Shown here one piece after another: positions 1 through 13,200 of a stretch of DNA of 64,000 nucleotides. The notes beneath the pieces are model-generated. The model saw only the letters and a list, made by a program, of their open reading frames with translations, did not search any database and was not told where the DNA came from. The position numbers were made by a program, and so were the translations under genes. The DNA lies in NCBI RefSeq assembly GCF_001713475.1, contig NZ_CP016499.1:2356001-2420000 (forward strand). The letters are read 5' to 3'. How positions within the stretch are numbered: position 1 is the stretch's first letter; each line of letters begins with the position of its first letter. The stretch comes from Agrobacterium sp. RAC06. GTDB taxonomy: Bacteria; Pseudomonadota; Alphaproteobacteria; Rhizobiales; Rhizobiaceae.

Positions 1-1
1 C

Positions 2-1873
<1,872 letters not shown>

Positions 1874-1922
1874 GAGCGAAGGCAACGAGCCTCGTGCCCT
1901 GAGGCTCGGAACCGCTAGAAGA

Positions 1923-1956
1923 AGCCGGAGATGCAGCCGCCTCTCCGGCTTTTTCT
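1923..1956 (+). terminator. intrinsic terminator after katG
   Basis: An eight-base stem (AGCCGGAG at 1923-1930 with CTCCGGCT at 1943-1950) is followed by TTTTCTT. It starts 49 bases after the katG stop and lies before the convergent permease gene. Confidence 0.75.
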
Positions 1957-1961
1957 TGGTC

Positions 1962-3074
1962 TCAGCGCAGAAAGGCGCGGAAGCGGCGCAGGGACAGGAC
2001 GAAGAACACGGCCGAGATGGCAAGCAGAGCCAGGATCTGAGGCCAGACGACGTCGAGCCCGGCATCCCTGAAAAGTACCGCCTGGGCCATGATGACGAAG
2101 TGCGTGTTGGGTGCCGCCGACATGATCCACTGGATCACCTCGGGCATGCTTTCACGGGGCGTCATGCCGCCCGACAGGATCTGCAGCGGCAGAAGAACCA
2201 GCATCAGCAACAAACCGAACTGTGGCATCGACCCGGCGACCGTGGCGAGGAAGATGCCCATGGATGTCGCGGCAACCAGTTGTAGCGCCGCCCCGATGAG
2301 GAAAAGGCTCATGGAGCCCTGAAGGGGCACGTTTAGCGCGCCTTGCACGACGACGAAGAGCGAAAACATAGTTGCCAGCAGCACGACCAGGCCCATCGAC
2401 CAGATCTTGCTCAGCATGATTTCCGCAGGCGTGACCGGCATGACGAGGAGATGTTCGATCGTACCGTGCTCTCTCTCCCGGATCAGGGCCGCCCCGGTCA
2501 GGATAATCGACAGCATGGTGACGGCAGAAATGACTTCGTTGATCGATCCGAACCAGCCCTTGTCGAGCTCGGGATTGAAGCGCGCCCGGAGCGTCAGGCC
2601 GACGCTCACCTGATCCGCTGCGTCTCCCCGGTTCAGGAAATCCGTCACTTCACGCGTGACGATTTCTTGAATGTACCTGCCGCCGGAAAAGGCCTGGGTC
2701 ATCTGGGTCGCGTCAACGTTGAGCTGGATCTGCGGGCTGCGACCGGCCAGAAGATCGCGCTGAAAGCCGGGCGGAATGTCGAGCACAAAGGTGTCGAGAC
2801 CGGCATTCATGCGCGGATCGATGTCGGCCGGTGTGATCATCTGCGGGGGTAGGAAATAAGGCGGGTAGAGCGCGCTTTCGATACGGGCAGATACCTGTGA
2901 GCGATCCTCGTCGACAATCGCGACCGCCGCCTTGTTCAGCGTCTCTGGCTCTGCGGTTGCGGCGGTGTAGATGTTCAGGGTGAAGGCATAGACGATCAGG
3001 AATAGCAGGGCCGGGTCGCGAGCGAGGCCGCGCAGTTCCTTCTTGCCGAGTTCAAGGATGTTTGCCAGCCGCAT
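1962..3074 (-). CDS. ABC-2 type permease, YhhJ-like
   Basis: Inner-membrane permease of an ABC exporter, 370 residues. It has an N-terminal membrane segment, then a large periplasmic domain (about residues 40-180), then about five C-terminal membrane segments, with the ABC-2 family stretch around EREHGTIEHLLVMPV. It is the third gene of an operon with the double ATPase-permease (stop and start 3 bases apart) and an HlyD adaptor. This matches the E. coli yhiI-rbbA-yhhJ arrangement. Substrate is unknown; drug or envelope-component export is the usual guess for the family. Confidence 0.88.
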   Translation of the reverse strand: MRLANILELGKKELRGLARDPALLFLIVYAFTLNIYTAATAEPETLNKAAVAIVDEDRSQVSARIESALYPPYFLPPQMITPADIDPRMNAGLDTFVLDIPPGFQRDLLAGRSPQIQLNVDATQMTQAFSGGRYIQEIVTREVTDFLNRGDAADQVSVGLTLRARFNPELDKGWFGSINEVISAVTMLSIILTGAALIREREHGTIEHLLVMPVTPAEIMLSKIWSMGLVVLLATMFSLFVVVQGALNVPLQGSMSLFLIGAALQLVAATSMGIFLATVAGSMPQFGLLLMLVLLPLQILSGGMTPRESMPEVIQWIMSAAPNTHFVIMAQAVLFRDAGLDVVWPQILALLAISAVFFVLSLRRFRAFLR

Positions 3075-3077
3075 GGG

Positions 3078-5855
3078 TCACACCGCCTGCTTCTTGAGGA
3101 GGAAGGTGCCTGCGACCAGCAGGAGCGGACCCACGATTGCGAGCGCCAGCAATTGTGGCTCCAGATCCGCAAACGTCAGCCCCTTGGAGAAGACGCCGCG
3201 CGAGATCGTGACGAAATGGCTTGCCGGATAGATCTGCCCGATCAGGGCGCCTGCCCCTTGCAGAGCGGAGACGGGCGACAGCATGCCGGAAAACTGGACG
3301 GCCGGGATAATGGTGATCAGCGTGGTGCCGAAGATCGCCGAGATCTGGCTTTTCATGAAGCTCGACAAGAGCAGACCGAGCGCCGTGGCGGCAAAGACAT
3401 AGAGCAAGGCTCCCAGTGCCAGAACAGCAAAGCTTCCGGTAAGCGGCACCTGGAAGCCGAAGACGGCGAAGGCGGTCAGGGTGAGGAAGTTCAGGAAAGC
3501 GATACCGATGTACGGCAGTTGCTTGCCGAGCAGAAATTCGAGACGCGTCACCGGCGTGACGTAGAAGTTAATGATCGAGCCGAGTTCCTTTTCTCGCACC
3601 ACGCTCAACACGGACAGCATGGCCGGGATGAGCATCAGCAGGAGCGGGATGACCGCCGGGACCATGGAGACCAGGCTCTCCACATTCGGATTGTAGCGAT
3701 AGCGCAATTCGATCTCGAAAGGCGCCAGAGTGGCTTTGTCGCCGTAAAGTTCGCGGGCCTTGCGGGCGAGCCAGCTTGCATGCATGCTCTGGACATAACC
3801 CGAGACGGTTTCGGCCCGAGCCGGCATCGCTCCGTCGATCCAGGCACCCACGTCGACATTGCGATTGCCACGAGCCAGATCTCGGCCGAAGCCGGGCGGG
3901 ATCTCGATCGCGAGGCTGATGTCGCCGGCGCGCATGCGGCGATCGAGCTCCTGGTAGTCGATCAACGGCGGCCGCTCGATAAAATATCGGGAACCGGCGA
4001 TCTCCGCGATGTATTCCCGGCTCAAGACCGTGTCGTCGCGGTCGAGAGCCGCGAAGGTCAGGTTCTCGACATCGAGATTAATGCCATAGCCGATGACGAA
4101 CATCAGAATGAGGCTGCCGAGCATGGCAAGCGTCGCACGAATGGGGTCACGGATGAGCTCGAGCGCTTCACGGCGGCTGAAGGCGAGCAGCCGACGGCGA
4201 TCGAGGAGCGGGCGATGACGTTTCACCTTTGTTGTTTTTGCGGGAGGTGAAACGACAGCTTCTTCACTCTCCCCGGCGCCAAACGTGGGTACTGCCTGTT
4301 CGCCGATCGCCTGCTCCAGATGATGAATGAAGGCCTGCTCCAGGTTTTCTGCCCCACTGCCGGAAACAATTGCCTCTGGCGTATCGGTGACCAGGACCTT
4401 GCCGGCATGCATCAGCGAGATCCTGTCGCAAAGTGCTGCCTCGTTCATGAAATGGGTCGACACGAAGATGGTCACGCTGTCGCGCCGGGAAAGGTCGGCC
4501 AGCAAAGCCCAAAAGCCGTCACGCGCCACGGGATCCACACCCGACGTGGGTTCGTCGAGGATCAGGATGTCGGGACGGTGGATCAGGGCGACGGCGAGCG
4601 ACAGCCGCTGGCGCATCCCGAGCGGCAGGGCGTCGGGGAATTCTTCGAGCGCCCCTACAAAGCCAAATCGATCCGCCAGTTCCTCCAGCCGTGGCCCGAT
4701 TTCGGCATTGGGCATACCGAAGAGACGGCCATGCAGTTCGAGGTTCTGCCGAAGCGTCAGTTCGCCGTAGAGCGAGAAGGCCTGGCTCATGTAGCCAACG
4801 CGGCGACGGATCGCGATGTCCTTTGGATCGACGGGATGGCCGAAGACTTCCGCCCTGCCCTCGGACGCGGCCAGCAGCCCCGTCAGCATCTTCATCGTCG
4901 TCGTCTTGCCGCAGCCGTTCGAGCCGAGAAAACCGAAGATCTCGCCGCGCGGAATCTCGAAACTGACACCGTCAACGGCGGTGAAATCACCGAAGCGCAT
5001 GGTCAGATGCTCTGCACGGATCGCGATGTCGCCAACATCCGTCCCTAGACGTCTCGCAATCCGCAGCGGTTCGTTTCGGCCACGTTTCTCTTCGGGCAGC
5101 AAGGCGACGAAGGCAGCATCGAGTGTCGCGGTTGCCGTTCTCTCACGCAACTCGCCCGGTGTCCCCGTGTCCAGTATGCGCCCGTCGTCCATGGCGACCA
5201 GCCAGTCGAAGCGCTCGGCCTCCTCCATATAGGCGGTCGCCACGATGACACTCATGCCAGGCCGCTCGGCCCTGATGCCATCGATCAGTTCCCAGAACTG
5301 CCGGCGCGACAACGGGTCGACGCCGGTGGTCGGTTCGTCGAGGATCAGAAGATCGGGATCGTGGATAAGGGCACAGCAGAGGCCGAGCTTCTGCTTCATA
5401 CCGCCCGACAGCTTGCCCGCGGGACGGTCCGCGAAAGGCGTCAGCCCTGTGGCGTGCAAGAGCCCGGCGATGCGCCGCTCGCGCTCGCGCCGATCCTGGC
5501 CGAACAGGCGGCCGAAGAACTCGACATTCTCGTAGACCGAAAGTGTCGGATAGAGGTTCTTGCCCAGGCCTTGTGGCATATAGGCGATGCGCGGGCAGGA
5601 TTTGCTCCGGTGTGAGGCTCGGGCCATATCGCCGCCGAAGACCTCGACCCGACCGGTCTGGATCTGGCGGGCACCAGAGACGAGCGACAACAGGCTCGAC
5701 TTGCCGACACCATCAGGGCCGATCAAGCCGACCATCCGGCCCGCCGGCACATCCAGCGAGACGTCATTCAGCGCCAGCGTCTTGCCATAGGCGAGGCTCA
5801 CCCCTTGAAGGCGCACGACAGGACCGACCAATCGCGTTTGCGCCGCGCCGTTCAT
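3078..5855 (-). CDS. rbbA: RbbA-like fused double ATPase / ABC-2 permease
   Basis: A 925-residue fusion of two ABC ATPase domains and a C-terminal ABC-2 permease. Domain 1 has Walker A at 46-54 (GPDGVGKSS), signature LSGGMKQKL at 149-157 and Walker B near 168-175. Domain 2 has Walker A at 311-319 (GSNGCGKTT), a degenerate signature LPLGMRQRL at 410-418 and Walker B near 430-437. The permease begins near residue 555 with its own periplasmic loop. In domain 1 the switch-histidine position reads ATAYMEEAE, so the His is Ala, as I recall for E. coli RbbA. E. coli RbbA was described as a ribosome-associated ATPase, but its neighbours point to export. The gene is 1 base from the HlyD gene and 3 from the permease gene. 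The name is by family resemblance. Confidence 0.87.
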   Translation of the reverse strand: MNGAAQTRLVGPVVRLQGVSLAYGKTLALNDVSLDVPAGRMVGLIGPDGVGKSSLLSLVSGARQIQTGRVEVFGGDMARASHRSKSCPRIAYMPQGLGKNLYPTLSVYENVEFFGRLFGQDRRERERRIAGLLHATGLTPFADRPAGKLSGGMKQKLGLCCALIHDPDLLILDEPTTGVDPLSRRQFWELIDGIRAERPGMSVIVATAYMEEAERFDWLVAMDDGRILDTGTPGELRERTATATLDAAFVALLPEEKRGRNEPLRIARRLGTDVGDIAIRAEHLTMRFGDFTAVDGVSFEIPRGEIFGFLGSNGCGKTTTMKMLTGLLAASEGRAEVFGHPVDPKDIAIRRRVGYMSQAFSLYGELTLRQNLELHGRLFGMPNAEIGPRLEELADRFGFVGALEEFPDALPLGMRQRLSLAVALIHRPDILILDEPTSGVDPVARDGFWALLADLSRRDSVTIFVSTHFMNEAALCDRISLMHAGKVLVTDTPEAIVSGSGAENLEQAFIHHLEQAIGEQAVPTFGAGESEEAVVSPPAKTTKVKRHRPLLDRRRLLAFSRREALELIRDPIRATLAMLGSLILMFVIGYGINLDVENLTFAALDRDDTVLSREYIAEIAGSRYFIERPPLIDYQELDRRMRAGDISLAIEIPPGFGRDLARGNRNVDVGAWIDGAMPARAETVSGYVQSMHASWLARKARELYGDKATLAPFEIELRYRYNPNVESLVSMVPAVIPLLLMLIPAMLSVLSVVREKELGSIINFYVTPVTRLEFLLGKQLPYIGIAFLNFLTLTAFAVFGFQVPLTGSFAVLALGALLYVFAATALGLLLSSFMKSQISAIFGTTLITIIPAVQFSGMLSPVSALQGAGALIGQIYPASHFVTISRGVFSKGLTFADLEPQLLALAIVGPLLLVAGTFLLKKQAV

Positions 5856-5856
5856 G

Positions 5857-6927
5857 TCACTGCACCAGTGTGGCGGTCAGGCTTTCGGGCCAGGGCGCTG
5901 CCGGGTCGAGATTGACATAGGCGATCCCTGGCAGGCCAGTCTTGACCTGCTGGATGTATTTCTTGAGCAAAGTCTCGGGGATCTTGGCCTTGACGCGGAA
6001 CATCAGTTTCTGCCGCTCCTGGTCGGTTTCCACGGTCTTGGGCGTGAACTGCGCGACATCGGCGACGAAACTGACCTTGGCCGGGATGGTATAGGCTGCG
6101 GCGGCATCCAGCACGATGCGGGCTTCACTACCGAGCGCGATGCGCCCAACCTCTGCCGTCGGCAGGAAGAAGGCCATGTAGACATCGGCGAGATCGACGA
6201 TGTTCAAGACGCGACCGCCGGCGCTCAAGACTTCGCCGAGCTGGGCAACACGGTACTGCACGCGGCCATCCCTCGGCGCCCTGAGCGTACTGTCGGCAAT
6301 GTCGGCGTCTATGCTTTCGATTGCAGCGGCGGCGGCGGCAACGGCCGCTTCGGCATCGATTACCTGGGCCCGGGCCGCACCGATCGCCGCCTCCGAGGCC
6401 GCCACCTGAGCTTTCGATGCGGCCAGTGCCGCACGGGCGCTTGCGGCTGCAGCGCGTCCGTCATCAACCACCTGCTGGCTCGTGGTGCGACTTTCCATCA
6501 GCCGTTCCGTGCGGGCCAGTGTGGTTTCTGCTGAGTTCAACTGAGCTTCGCGCTGGGAAACCGTCGCAAGGGCGGCCTCGCGCTCGGCCTCCCGCTGGGC
6601 AACAATGCTTCTGGCGGTATCGACGGCAACGAGCGTGCGGCGATGTTCAGCCACGGCCTGACGGCGATGTGCATCGAGCTGGTTCGTTTCCATCAACGCC
6701 AGCACCTGCCCGGCGCTGACGAAATCGCCTTCGTCGACGAGAATGTCTTTCACCCGCCCTCCGGTCTTCGTGGAAATGTCGATTTCCACTGCCTCGATGC
6801 GACCATTGCCGTGCGCGATATTTGCCGGCAGGCCGTCACCTTCAAAGGTCTTCCAGCCATAATAGGCCCCGCCGCCCACCACGATCATCAGCAATGCGAC
6901 CAGCCAGCCGCTTTGACGCTTTGCCAT
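5857..6927 (-). CDS. HlyD-family membrane fusion (adaptor) protein, YhiI-like
   Basis: Periplasmic adaptor that links an inner-membrane exporter to an outer-membrane channel. It has one N-terminal membrane anchor ([19 protein letters not shown]), a split biotinyl-lipoyl-like domain ([19 protein letters not shown], later [12 protein letters not shown]), a long alanine-rich coiled-coil hairpin between them, and a beta-barrel region near the C-terminus. I chose the Met at 6927 (MAKRQSGW), which has GGAG about nine bases upstream. A longer frame opens at 6990 but adds an arginine-rich stretch that does not look like a natural N-terminus. First gene of the adaptor-ATPase-permease operon. Confidence 0.88.
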   Translation of the reverse strand: MAKRQSGWLVALLMIVVGGGAYYGWKTFEGDGLPANIAHGNGRIEAVEIDISTKTGGRVKDILVDEGDFVSAGQVLALMETNQLDAHRRQAVAEHRRTLVAVDTARSIVAQREAEREAALATVSQREAQLNSAETTLARTERLMESRTTSQQVVDDGRAAAASARAALAASKAQVAASEAAIGAARAQVIDAEAAVAAAAAAIESIDADIADSTLRAPRDGRVQYRVAQLGEVLSAGGRVLNIVDLADVYMAFFLPTAEVGRIALGSEARIVLDAAAAYTIPAKVSFVADVAQFTPKTVETDQERQKLMFRVKAKIPETLLKKYIQQVKTGLPGIAYVNLDPAAPWPESLTATLVQ

Positions 6928-7062
6928 CCGCCATCTCCGAGATCCGCCTGCCATCGCCGGACATCGGCTTCTCCAGGACGGCATAGACATAGACGCCTGG
7001 ACGGTCAGCGAACTTGATCCACGTCAATTAGAGATTGCTTCGCCCGATCGTTTCACCTCAGC

Positions 7063-7093
7063 AAAACGCCGCCCCGGCGAACCGGGACGGCGT
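7063..7093 (-). terminator. intrinsic terminator after galE
   Basis: A 12-base stem with one mismatch (7066-7077 with 7082-7093) and a four-base loop is followed on the minus strand by TTTT. It lies 26 bases past the galE stop. Confidence 0.7.
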
Positions 7094-7118
7094 CTCTCTG
7101 GCGCAACGAACCATGCGT

Positions 7119-8150
7119 CTAGAAACCGCTGGCAAGCCGGCGGCGAAGATCGTCGATATCGGGGGTGGCCCGCTCCTGAAGCCGCCGTTCCCAGGCAAGC
7201 GCCGTGTTGACGATGACGCCCAGATCGTCATAGCGCGGCATCCAGTCCAGAACCTGCTTCGCCAGTGTGGAGTCCGCCACGATGAGCGGCGCATCGCCTG
7301 GACGACGCGGCGCGTAATCGACCCGGAAATCGGCGTTGGTGGCACGACGCACCGCTTCGATGATGTCGAGCACCGAATATCCCTTGCCGTAGCCGCAGTT
7401 GGCCACCAGGGGCCCGCCACCCTTTCGCAAGTATCGCAACGCCTGGAGGTGTGCATCTACGAGGTCGTTGATGTGAATGTAGTCCCGCACACCCGTGCCA
7501 TCTGGGGTGTCGTAGTCAGTGCCATAGACAGACATCGAGGACCGTTTGCCGAGTGCTGCCTCACAAGCCACCTTCAGCAGATGCGTGGCACCGACGGCCG
7601 AATTTCCGGCGCGCCCCTGCACATCGGCACCGGCGACGTTGAAATAGCGCAGCGCCACGTAGCAGAGACCATGGGCACGCGCCGTATCGCGCAGCATCAT
7701 TTCGCTCATCAGCTTGGACTGCCCATAGGGCGATTCCGGCCGCAGTGGCGCATCCTCCCGCACCGGCAGCGGCTTGTCCGGCAGACCGTAGACGGCCGCC
7801 GTCGACGAGAAGATGACCTTGTCGATCCCCGCCTTGACGGCGGCCGACAGAAGACGGCGGGTGTTTTCGGTATTGTTTTCGTAATAGCTCAGGGGGTTGG
7901 CGATCGATTCCGGAACGACAATCGAGCCTGCAAAGTGGATGATCGCCTCAATGTCGTTCTCGGCGAAGACCTGCTTGAGGACAGTCGGCTTGGCTATATC
8001 GCCGAGGTAGAAGCGCGCCTGGGGCGCAACCGCCCAACGAAAGCCCGTGGACAGCCGGTCGACCACGACCACTTCTTCCCCGGCATCGAGGAGAGCCCAG
8101 ACCATATGGCTGCCGATGAAGCCTGCGCCGCCTGTCACCAAGATCGCCAT
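7119..8150 (-). CDS. galE: UDP-glucose 4-epimerase (GalE/ExoB)
   Basis: Interconverts UDP-glucose and UDP-galactose. In rhizobia the exoB-type enzyme supplies UDP-galactose for exopolysaccharide and LPS. It is a 343-residue short-chain dehydrogenase-like protein with the NAD motif GGAGFIG at 7-13, FSSTAAVYG at 114-122 (active-site Ser/Thr) and YxxxK at 142-146. The start at 8150 puts the Rossmann strand MAILVTGG right at the N-terminus. The frame is open to 8246 but that extension is cysteine-rich and unlike the family. The aminotransferase upstream is on the same strand but 175 bases away, so separate transcription is likely. Confidence 0.95.
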   Translation of the reverse strand: MAILVTGGAGFIGSHMVWALLDAGEEVVVVDRLSTGFRWAVAPQARFYLGDIAKPTVLKQVFAENDIEAIIHFAGSIVVPESIANPLSYYENNTENTRRLLSAAVKAGIDKVIFSSTAAVYGLPDKPLPVREDAPLRPESPYGQSKLMSEMMLRDTARAHGLCYVALRYFNVAGADVQGRAGNSAVGATHLLKVACEAALGKRSSMSVYGTDYDTPDGTGVRDYIHINDLVDAHLQALRYLRKGGGPLVANCGYGKGYSVLDIIEAVRRATNADFRVDYAPRRPGDAPLIVADSTLAKQVLDWMPRYDDLGVIVNTALAWERRLQERATPDIDDLRRRLASGF

Positions 8151-8261
8151 GACTTTTCTTCCCGTGTTCTTCTTATCGGGACATGAAAAGCACGCGCATC
8201 TTACGGAATGCTTATCGAAAGCCTCCAAGCCACTGAAACGGCTCACCTATTCGAATTCTTC

Positions 8262-8290
8262 GTAAAGTTCGAGTAAGTCGTTTCAGTCAA
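8262..8290 (-). promoter_or_regulatory. candidate sigma-70 promoter for galE
   Basis: On the minus strand TTGACT (8285-8290) is separated by 17 bases from CTTTAC (8262-8267), about 110 bases before the galE start. The -35 is good and the -10 is weak. Confidence 0.35.
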
Positions 8291-8325
8291 ATTTTATCGA
8301 TTCACCACCCGATCGTTTCGGGAGA

Positions 8326-9495
8326 TCAGAGCGCCTTGATATAGCCGCTGAGGCGTTCGGCTGCGTCTTCGATATGGGCGGGGTTGCGCAGGAAGCAGGC
8401 CCTTAGGAAGGGCAGGCCACCCTCGCCGAACGCCGTGCCCGGTGCCATGCCGACGCCGGTCTTGTCGACGATATCAAGGGCTGCCTTGCGGCTGTCGGTG
8501 ATGCCGTCGATTTTCAGGAAGGCATAGAGCGCTCCTTCCGGCTTCAAGGTCTCGACCCTGTTGGTGGCGATCAGGGCATCGCAGAGGATGTCGCGCGAGG
8601 CGGTGGCGCGCGCAATATTCTCCCGTATGAATTCGTCCCCCTGATCGAGGGCCACGACCGCACCGCGCTGCATGAACTGCGCGACGCCCGAGGTCGAATA
8701 CTGGATGAGGTTTTCGAGCACCTGACCGATTTCCGGCGGGGCAACGATCCAGCCGACGCGCCAGCCGGTCATCGACCAGTTCTTCGAGAAGGAATTGGCA
8801 AACATCACCTTGTCGCCCTCTTCCATCACATCGAAGAAAGACGGCGCCCGTTCGGATGCACCGTAGTAGTAGAGCGCATAGATTTCGTCGGCTAGGATCC
8901 AGATGCCATGGCGGCGGGCGATCTCGAGGATTGCCTTCAGGTCTTCGCGCGTCGCCGTCCAGCCAGTGGGATTCGACGGCGTGTTGATGAAGAGCGCCTT
9001 GGTCTTCGGCGTAATCGCCTTTTCCAGCCGATCGAGATCGAGCATCCAGCGACCGTCGGTGAAGGAAAGCGGAACGCAGACGGACTTAGCGCCAGCGAGA
9101 TCGATCGCCGAGACGATGTTCGGCCAGCAGGGCGAGAGGTAAATCATCTCATCGCCAGGCGAGGTCAAAGCCTGGACGGCAAGCGCAATGGCCTGCATGC
9201 CCGAAGCCGTGACGTAAAAATGTTCGACCGGCAGATCGACAGCGAAGTGGCGCTTGTAGTAGCGCGAGAGCGCCTGGCGGAGTTCGGGAATACCGCGCTG
9301 CCAGGTGTAGAAGGTCTCCCCACCAAGCAGGGCGTCGCTGGCCGCACGATTGATGAAGTCGGGCGTCGGCAGATCGCCCTCGCCCGCCCAGAGAGGCAGA
9401 AGCCCGTCACGACCCCGTGCGTAGTTGATGATCTCGACGATACCGCTTTCCGGTGCGGCGAGCGCGCGGGGGCTGAGACTGTCTAACAGGGCCAT
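8326..9495 (-). CDS. PLP-dependent aminotransferase, class I/II
   Basis: Fold-type I aminotransferase of 389 residues. Pyridine-stacking and cofactor motifs are visible: ASGM near 97-100, NTPSNPTG at 171-178, DEIY at 203-206, and the Schiff-base lysine K238 in SFSKNWSMTGWR, followed by the arginine that normally binds substrate carboxylate. It resembles the aspartate/aromatic aminotransferase group; the exact amino-acid substrate cannot be read from sequence. It stands alone between mscL and galE. An imperfect hairpin (CCCGA/TCGGG, about 8312-8322) follows the stop but has no T-run. Confidence 0.85.
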   Translation of the reverse strand: MALLDSLSPRALAAPESGIVEIINYARGRDGLLPLWAGEGDLPTPDFINRAASDALLGGETFYTWQRGIPELRQALSRYYKRHFAVDLPVEHFYVTASGMQAIALAVQALTSPGDEMIYLSPCWPNIVSAIDLAGAKSVCVPLSFTDGRWMLDLDRLEKAITPKTKALFINTPSNPTGWTATREDLKAILEIARRHGIWILADEIYALYYYGASERAPSFFDVMEEGDKVMFANSFSKNWSMTGWRVGWIVAPPEIGQVLENLIQYSTSGVAQFMQRGAVVALDQGDEFIRENIARATASRDILCDALIATNRVETLKPEGALYAFLKIDGITDSRKAALDIVDKTGVGMAPGTAFGEGGLPFLRACFLRNPAHIEDAAERLSGYIKAL

Positions 9496-9626
9496 GGGAA
9501 ATTCACTCCTTCGATCGGTGCCGACTGTCTAACCGATCACCGGGCAAAAATCCCATGATATTCCTTGAGGACAAGATCGATCCTGCTGATGGGTTCTGCG
9601 ATCCGCTGCCGGATCGCAGAGAGGTT

Positions 9627-10052
9627 TCAGCGGGTCTTGAGAAGGTCGCGGATCTCGGTCAGAAGCATCACGTCAGCCGGTGGCGGAGCGGCTTCGGAGG
9701 CCTTCAGCTCTTCCTTTTCAATCGACTTGCGCAGCGAATTCACGCCCTTGACCATCAGGAAGATGATCCAGGCGAGGATCATGAAGTTAATGATAACCGT
9801 GATGAAGTTGCCGTAGGCGAAGACGGCACCCTGCTCGCGGGCGGCGGCCAGCGTGTTTGCCGTGACATTGCTGCTCAAAGGCAGGAAATAATTGGAAAAG
9901 TCGAAGCCGCCAAAAATGAAGCCGACAACCGGCATGACGATGTCCTCGACCAGCGAACTGACGATCAGACCGAAGGCGCCGCCGATGATCACGCCAACGG
10001 CAAGGTCCATGACGTTGCCGCGGGCGATGAATGTCTTGAATTCGTGTAGCAT
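9627..10052 (-). CDS. mscL: large-conductance mechanosensitive channel MscL
   Basis: Homopentameric inner-membrane channel that opens under membrane tension during hypo-osmotic shock. At 141 residues it is normal family length. It starts [21 protein letters not shown] (amphipathic N-helix plus first membrane helix with the GVIIGGAFG constriction), then a periplasmic loop, a second helix ([19 protein letters not shown]) and a charged cytoplasmic helix ending in [10 protein letters not shown]. It is transcribed away from the sensor kinase at 10253; the 200-base gap between them presumably holds both promoters. Confidence 0.97.
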   Translation of the reverse strand: MLHEFKTFIARGNVMDLAVGVIIGGAFGLIVSSLVEDIVMPVVGFIFGGFDFSNYFLPLSSNVTANTLAAAREQGAVFAYGNFITVIINFMILAWIIFLMVKGVNSLRKSIEKEELKASEAAPPPADVMLLTEIRDLLKTR

Positions 10053-10252
10053 ATTCCCCTGCTCCTAAATGGTCCGAGAGTCACCGGCGCAGAACCGGTC
10101 CAAGATCATGGTTAATCAATCTTCACGCTTTCGAAAATGGTAATTCGGCACACGTCGCCATTCCCTTTCGACTAAGGTCAATATTCGAAACGATTTCAAA
10201 AGACGCCGACATGCCCTAAGGTTCCGGCTCGGGCGCAGTCGAGGAGGAAAAG

Positions 10253-13200
10253 GTGTTCCCAGGCTGGATCATCGTTGCGTCAGCGATCGGTTACCTGTTG
10301 CTCCTGTTTGCCGTTGCGAGCTACGGGGACCGGAAGACGCGCGTGCACGGTGTTCCTGCCGGGGGACGGCCGGTCGTCTATGCGCTCAGCCTCGCCGTCT
10401 ATTGCACGTCCTGGACCTATTTCGGCGGCGTGGGCCTTGCCGCCGAACACGGCCTCGAATTCATGGCGATCTACATCGGCCCGATCCTGATGTATACGCT
10501 CGGCATGCCGATCCTGAGGCGGATCGTCGAACTTGCCAAGACAGAAAAGATCACCTCCGGCGCTGACTTCGTGGCGGCACGATACGGCAAGAACCCCGTC
10601 GTCGGCATGCTGGTCACCGTGATCTACCTTGTCGGCATCATCCCCTATATCGCGCTGCAGCTGAAAGCGGTCTCGAGTTCGGTTGCGGCCGTCATGGATC
10701 CGACCGCCTACGGCATCGGCACCGGCAATCTCTACTTTATCGACCTGCCGCTGATCGTCGCCTTCATCCTTGCCTGCTTCGCGGTGATCTTCGGCACGCG
10801 CCATACGGATGCGACAGAGCACCAGGACGGCCTGATCCTTGCCATCGCCATGGAATCGGTCGTCAAGCTCATCGCTTTCTGGACACTCGGCGTCTTCGTC
10901 ATCTGGGTGATGTTCGATGGACCTGCCGATCTGTGGCAGAAGGCCGTGGAGAGCGAGGCGGTCATGGCCGCACTGACGCATGAAACGCCGCCCAGCCGTT
11001 GGCTGCTGTTGATTGCGCTTTCGGCCTTCGCGATCATCATGCTGCCCCGGCAGTTCCACGTTACCGTGGTCGAAAACCGTACACCCCGGGAACTGAAGCT
11101 CGCCGGAATCCTGATGCCGATTTACCTGATCGCCATCAACATCTTCGTTTTGCCGGCGGCAATCGCCGGTGTGCTGATGTTTGGCGGCAGCGGCGATGCC
11201 GATCTCTACGTGCTCTCGCTGCCACTTGAAGCTGGCTCCGGCTTCGTGTCGCTGCTCACCTTCATCGGCGGCTTCTCAGCCGCGACCGCCATGGTGATCG
11301 TCGCCTCCGTGGCGCTGGCGATCATGGTGTCGAACGACATGGTCCTGCCGATCTTCCTGCGGCAAAAGCTGGTGGGGCGACCCAGCCAACGCGAGGACTT
11401 CGCCAAGACGCTGCTGCATATCCGGCGCACGGCGATCTTCGGCGTCCTCCTGCTCGGCTATGTATACTTCCGCTCCGCCGACAATACGACGGGGCTCGCC
11501 AAGATCGGCCTGCTCTCCTTCACCGCCATCGCGCAGATCGCACCGGCCATGTTCGGCGGCTTGATCTGGCGACGGGCCAATGCACGTGGCGCAATCGCCG
11601 GGCTCACCATCGGGTTCTTGGTCTGGGCCTATCTGCTCTTCCTGCCGAGCCTCGGCGCCGAAGATCACTCCTGGATCGCGTCCGCAGTGCTGGGTTTCCT
11701 GTTGCCCGGTCTATCGATGTTCGAGCCGCAATATGCGGATCCGCTGGTCAATGCGACAATCTTCAGCCTGCTGATCAACACACTCGCCTTCGTCATCGGT
11801 TCGCTCAGCCGCAATCCGCGCCCAGTGGAGCGCATCCAGTCGGCGATCTTCATCAAGCGCCAGCCCCGCTCCAACTCCGCAACCCGGGGATGGAAGACGA
11901 GTGTCGCCGTCGGCGACCTCAAGGCTGCGATTGCCCGCTATCTCGGCAATGAGCGCATGGAGCGGTCATTCCGGTCCTACGAGCAGACGGTCGGCCGCAA
12001 ACTCGCTGACGACAGTCCGGCCGACATGGCCTTCATCCATTTTTCCGAACAGCTGCTCGGCAGCGCGATCGGCTCCTCTTCGGCACGTCTGGTCCTGTCG
12101 CTGATCCTGCAGAAGGCCGAGGATCCATCGGCCGATACGGTCTGGCTGCTCGACCAGGCCTCGGAGGCACTGCAATACAATCAGGACATGATGCAGACGG
12201 CACTCGCCCAGATGGAGCAGGGGATCGCCGTCTTCGACGCGTCCGACCGCCTGACGATATGGAACCGGCGCTTCCGCACGCTGCTGGACCTGCCGGAGCA
12301 TGTCGGCCAGGTCGGATTTCCGCTGCTCGACATGATCGCCATTCTGGCGCAGCGAGGCGATGTTCCGGCCGGTGACACACAGGCTGTGATCCGAAGTTTC
12401 CACCAGTTCGACAGGCCGTTCCAGATGGTGCTGGCCGGCGGACAGCGGATCATCGAAGTGCGCTGCAACCTGATGCCCGACAAGGGCCTCGTCGCGACTT
12501 TCAGCGACATTACCTCCCGAGTTGAGGCTGACCAGGCCCTGAAGCAGGCCAACGAGACACTGGAGCAACGCGTCAGCGAACGCACGGCCGAATTGACACG
12601 GGTGAACCATGCCCTGGCGGAGGCCCGCGCGGCAGCCGATGAGGCCAATATCGGAAAAACCCGCTTCTTTGCCGCGGCCGGCCACGACATCCTGCAGCCG
12701 CTGAATGCCGCGCGACTCTATTCCTCGTCACTGGTCGAGCGGCTCGGCGATTCCCAGAACAGCGCGTTGGTCGGCAATATCGATTCCGCTCTAGAATCGG
12801 TCGAGAGCATTCTCGGTGCCGTTCTCGACATTTCGCGTCTGGACACCGGCGCGATGAAGCCACGCTTTTCCAGCGTGCCGTTGAACAGCCTCTTGCAAAG
12901 GATCGAAACCGACTTCGCGCCGATGGCTCGAGAAAAGGACCTCAAGCTCGTGGTGATGCCGACAACACTGTCGGTCCGCTCGGATCCGACCCTGCTGCGC
13001 CGCCTCGTCCAGAACCTTGTTTCGAACGCGATCAAGTACACGCCGTCAGGCCGCGTCGTGGTCGGGGCCCGGCGTCAAGGCGACAAGGTGGTGATCCAGG
13101 TGACGGATAGCGGCATCGGCATCCCCTCGTCCAAGTTTCGCACCGTGTTCAAGGAGTTCGCGCGGCTCGAAGAAGGCATGCGCACAGCATCCGGTCTCGG

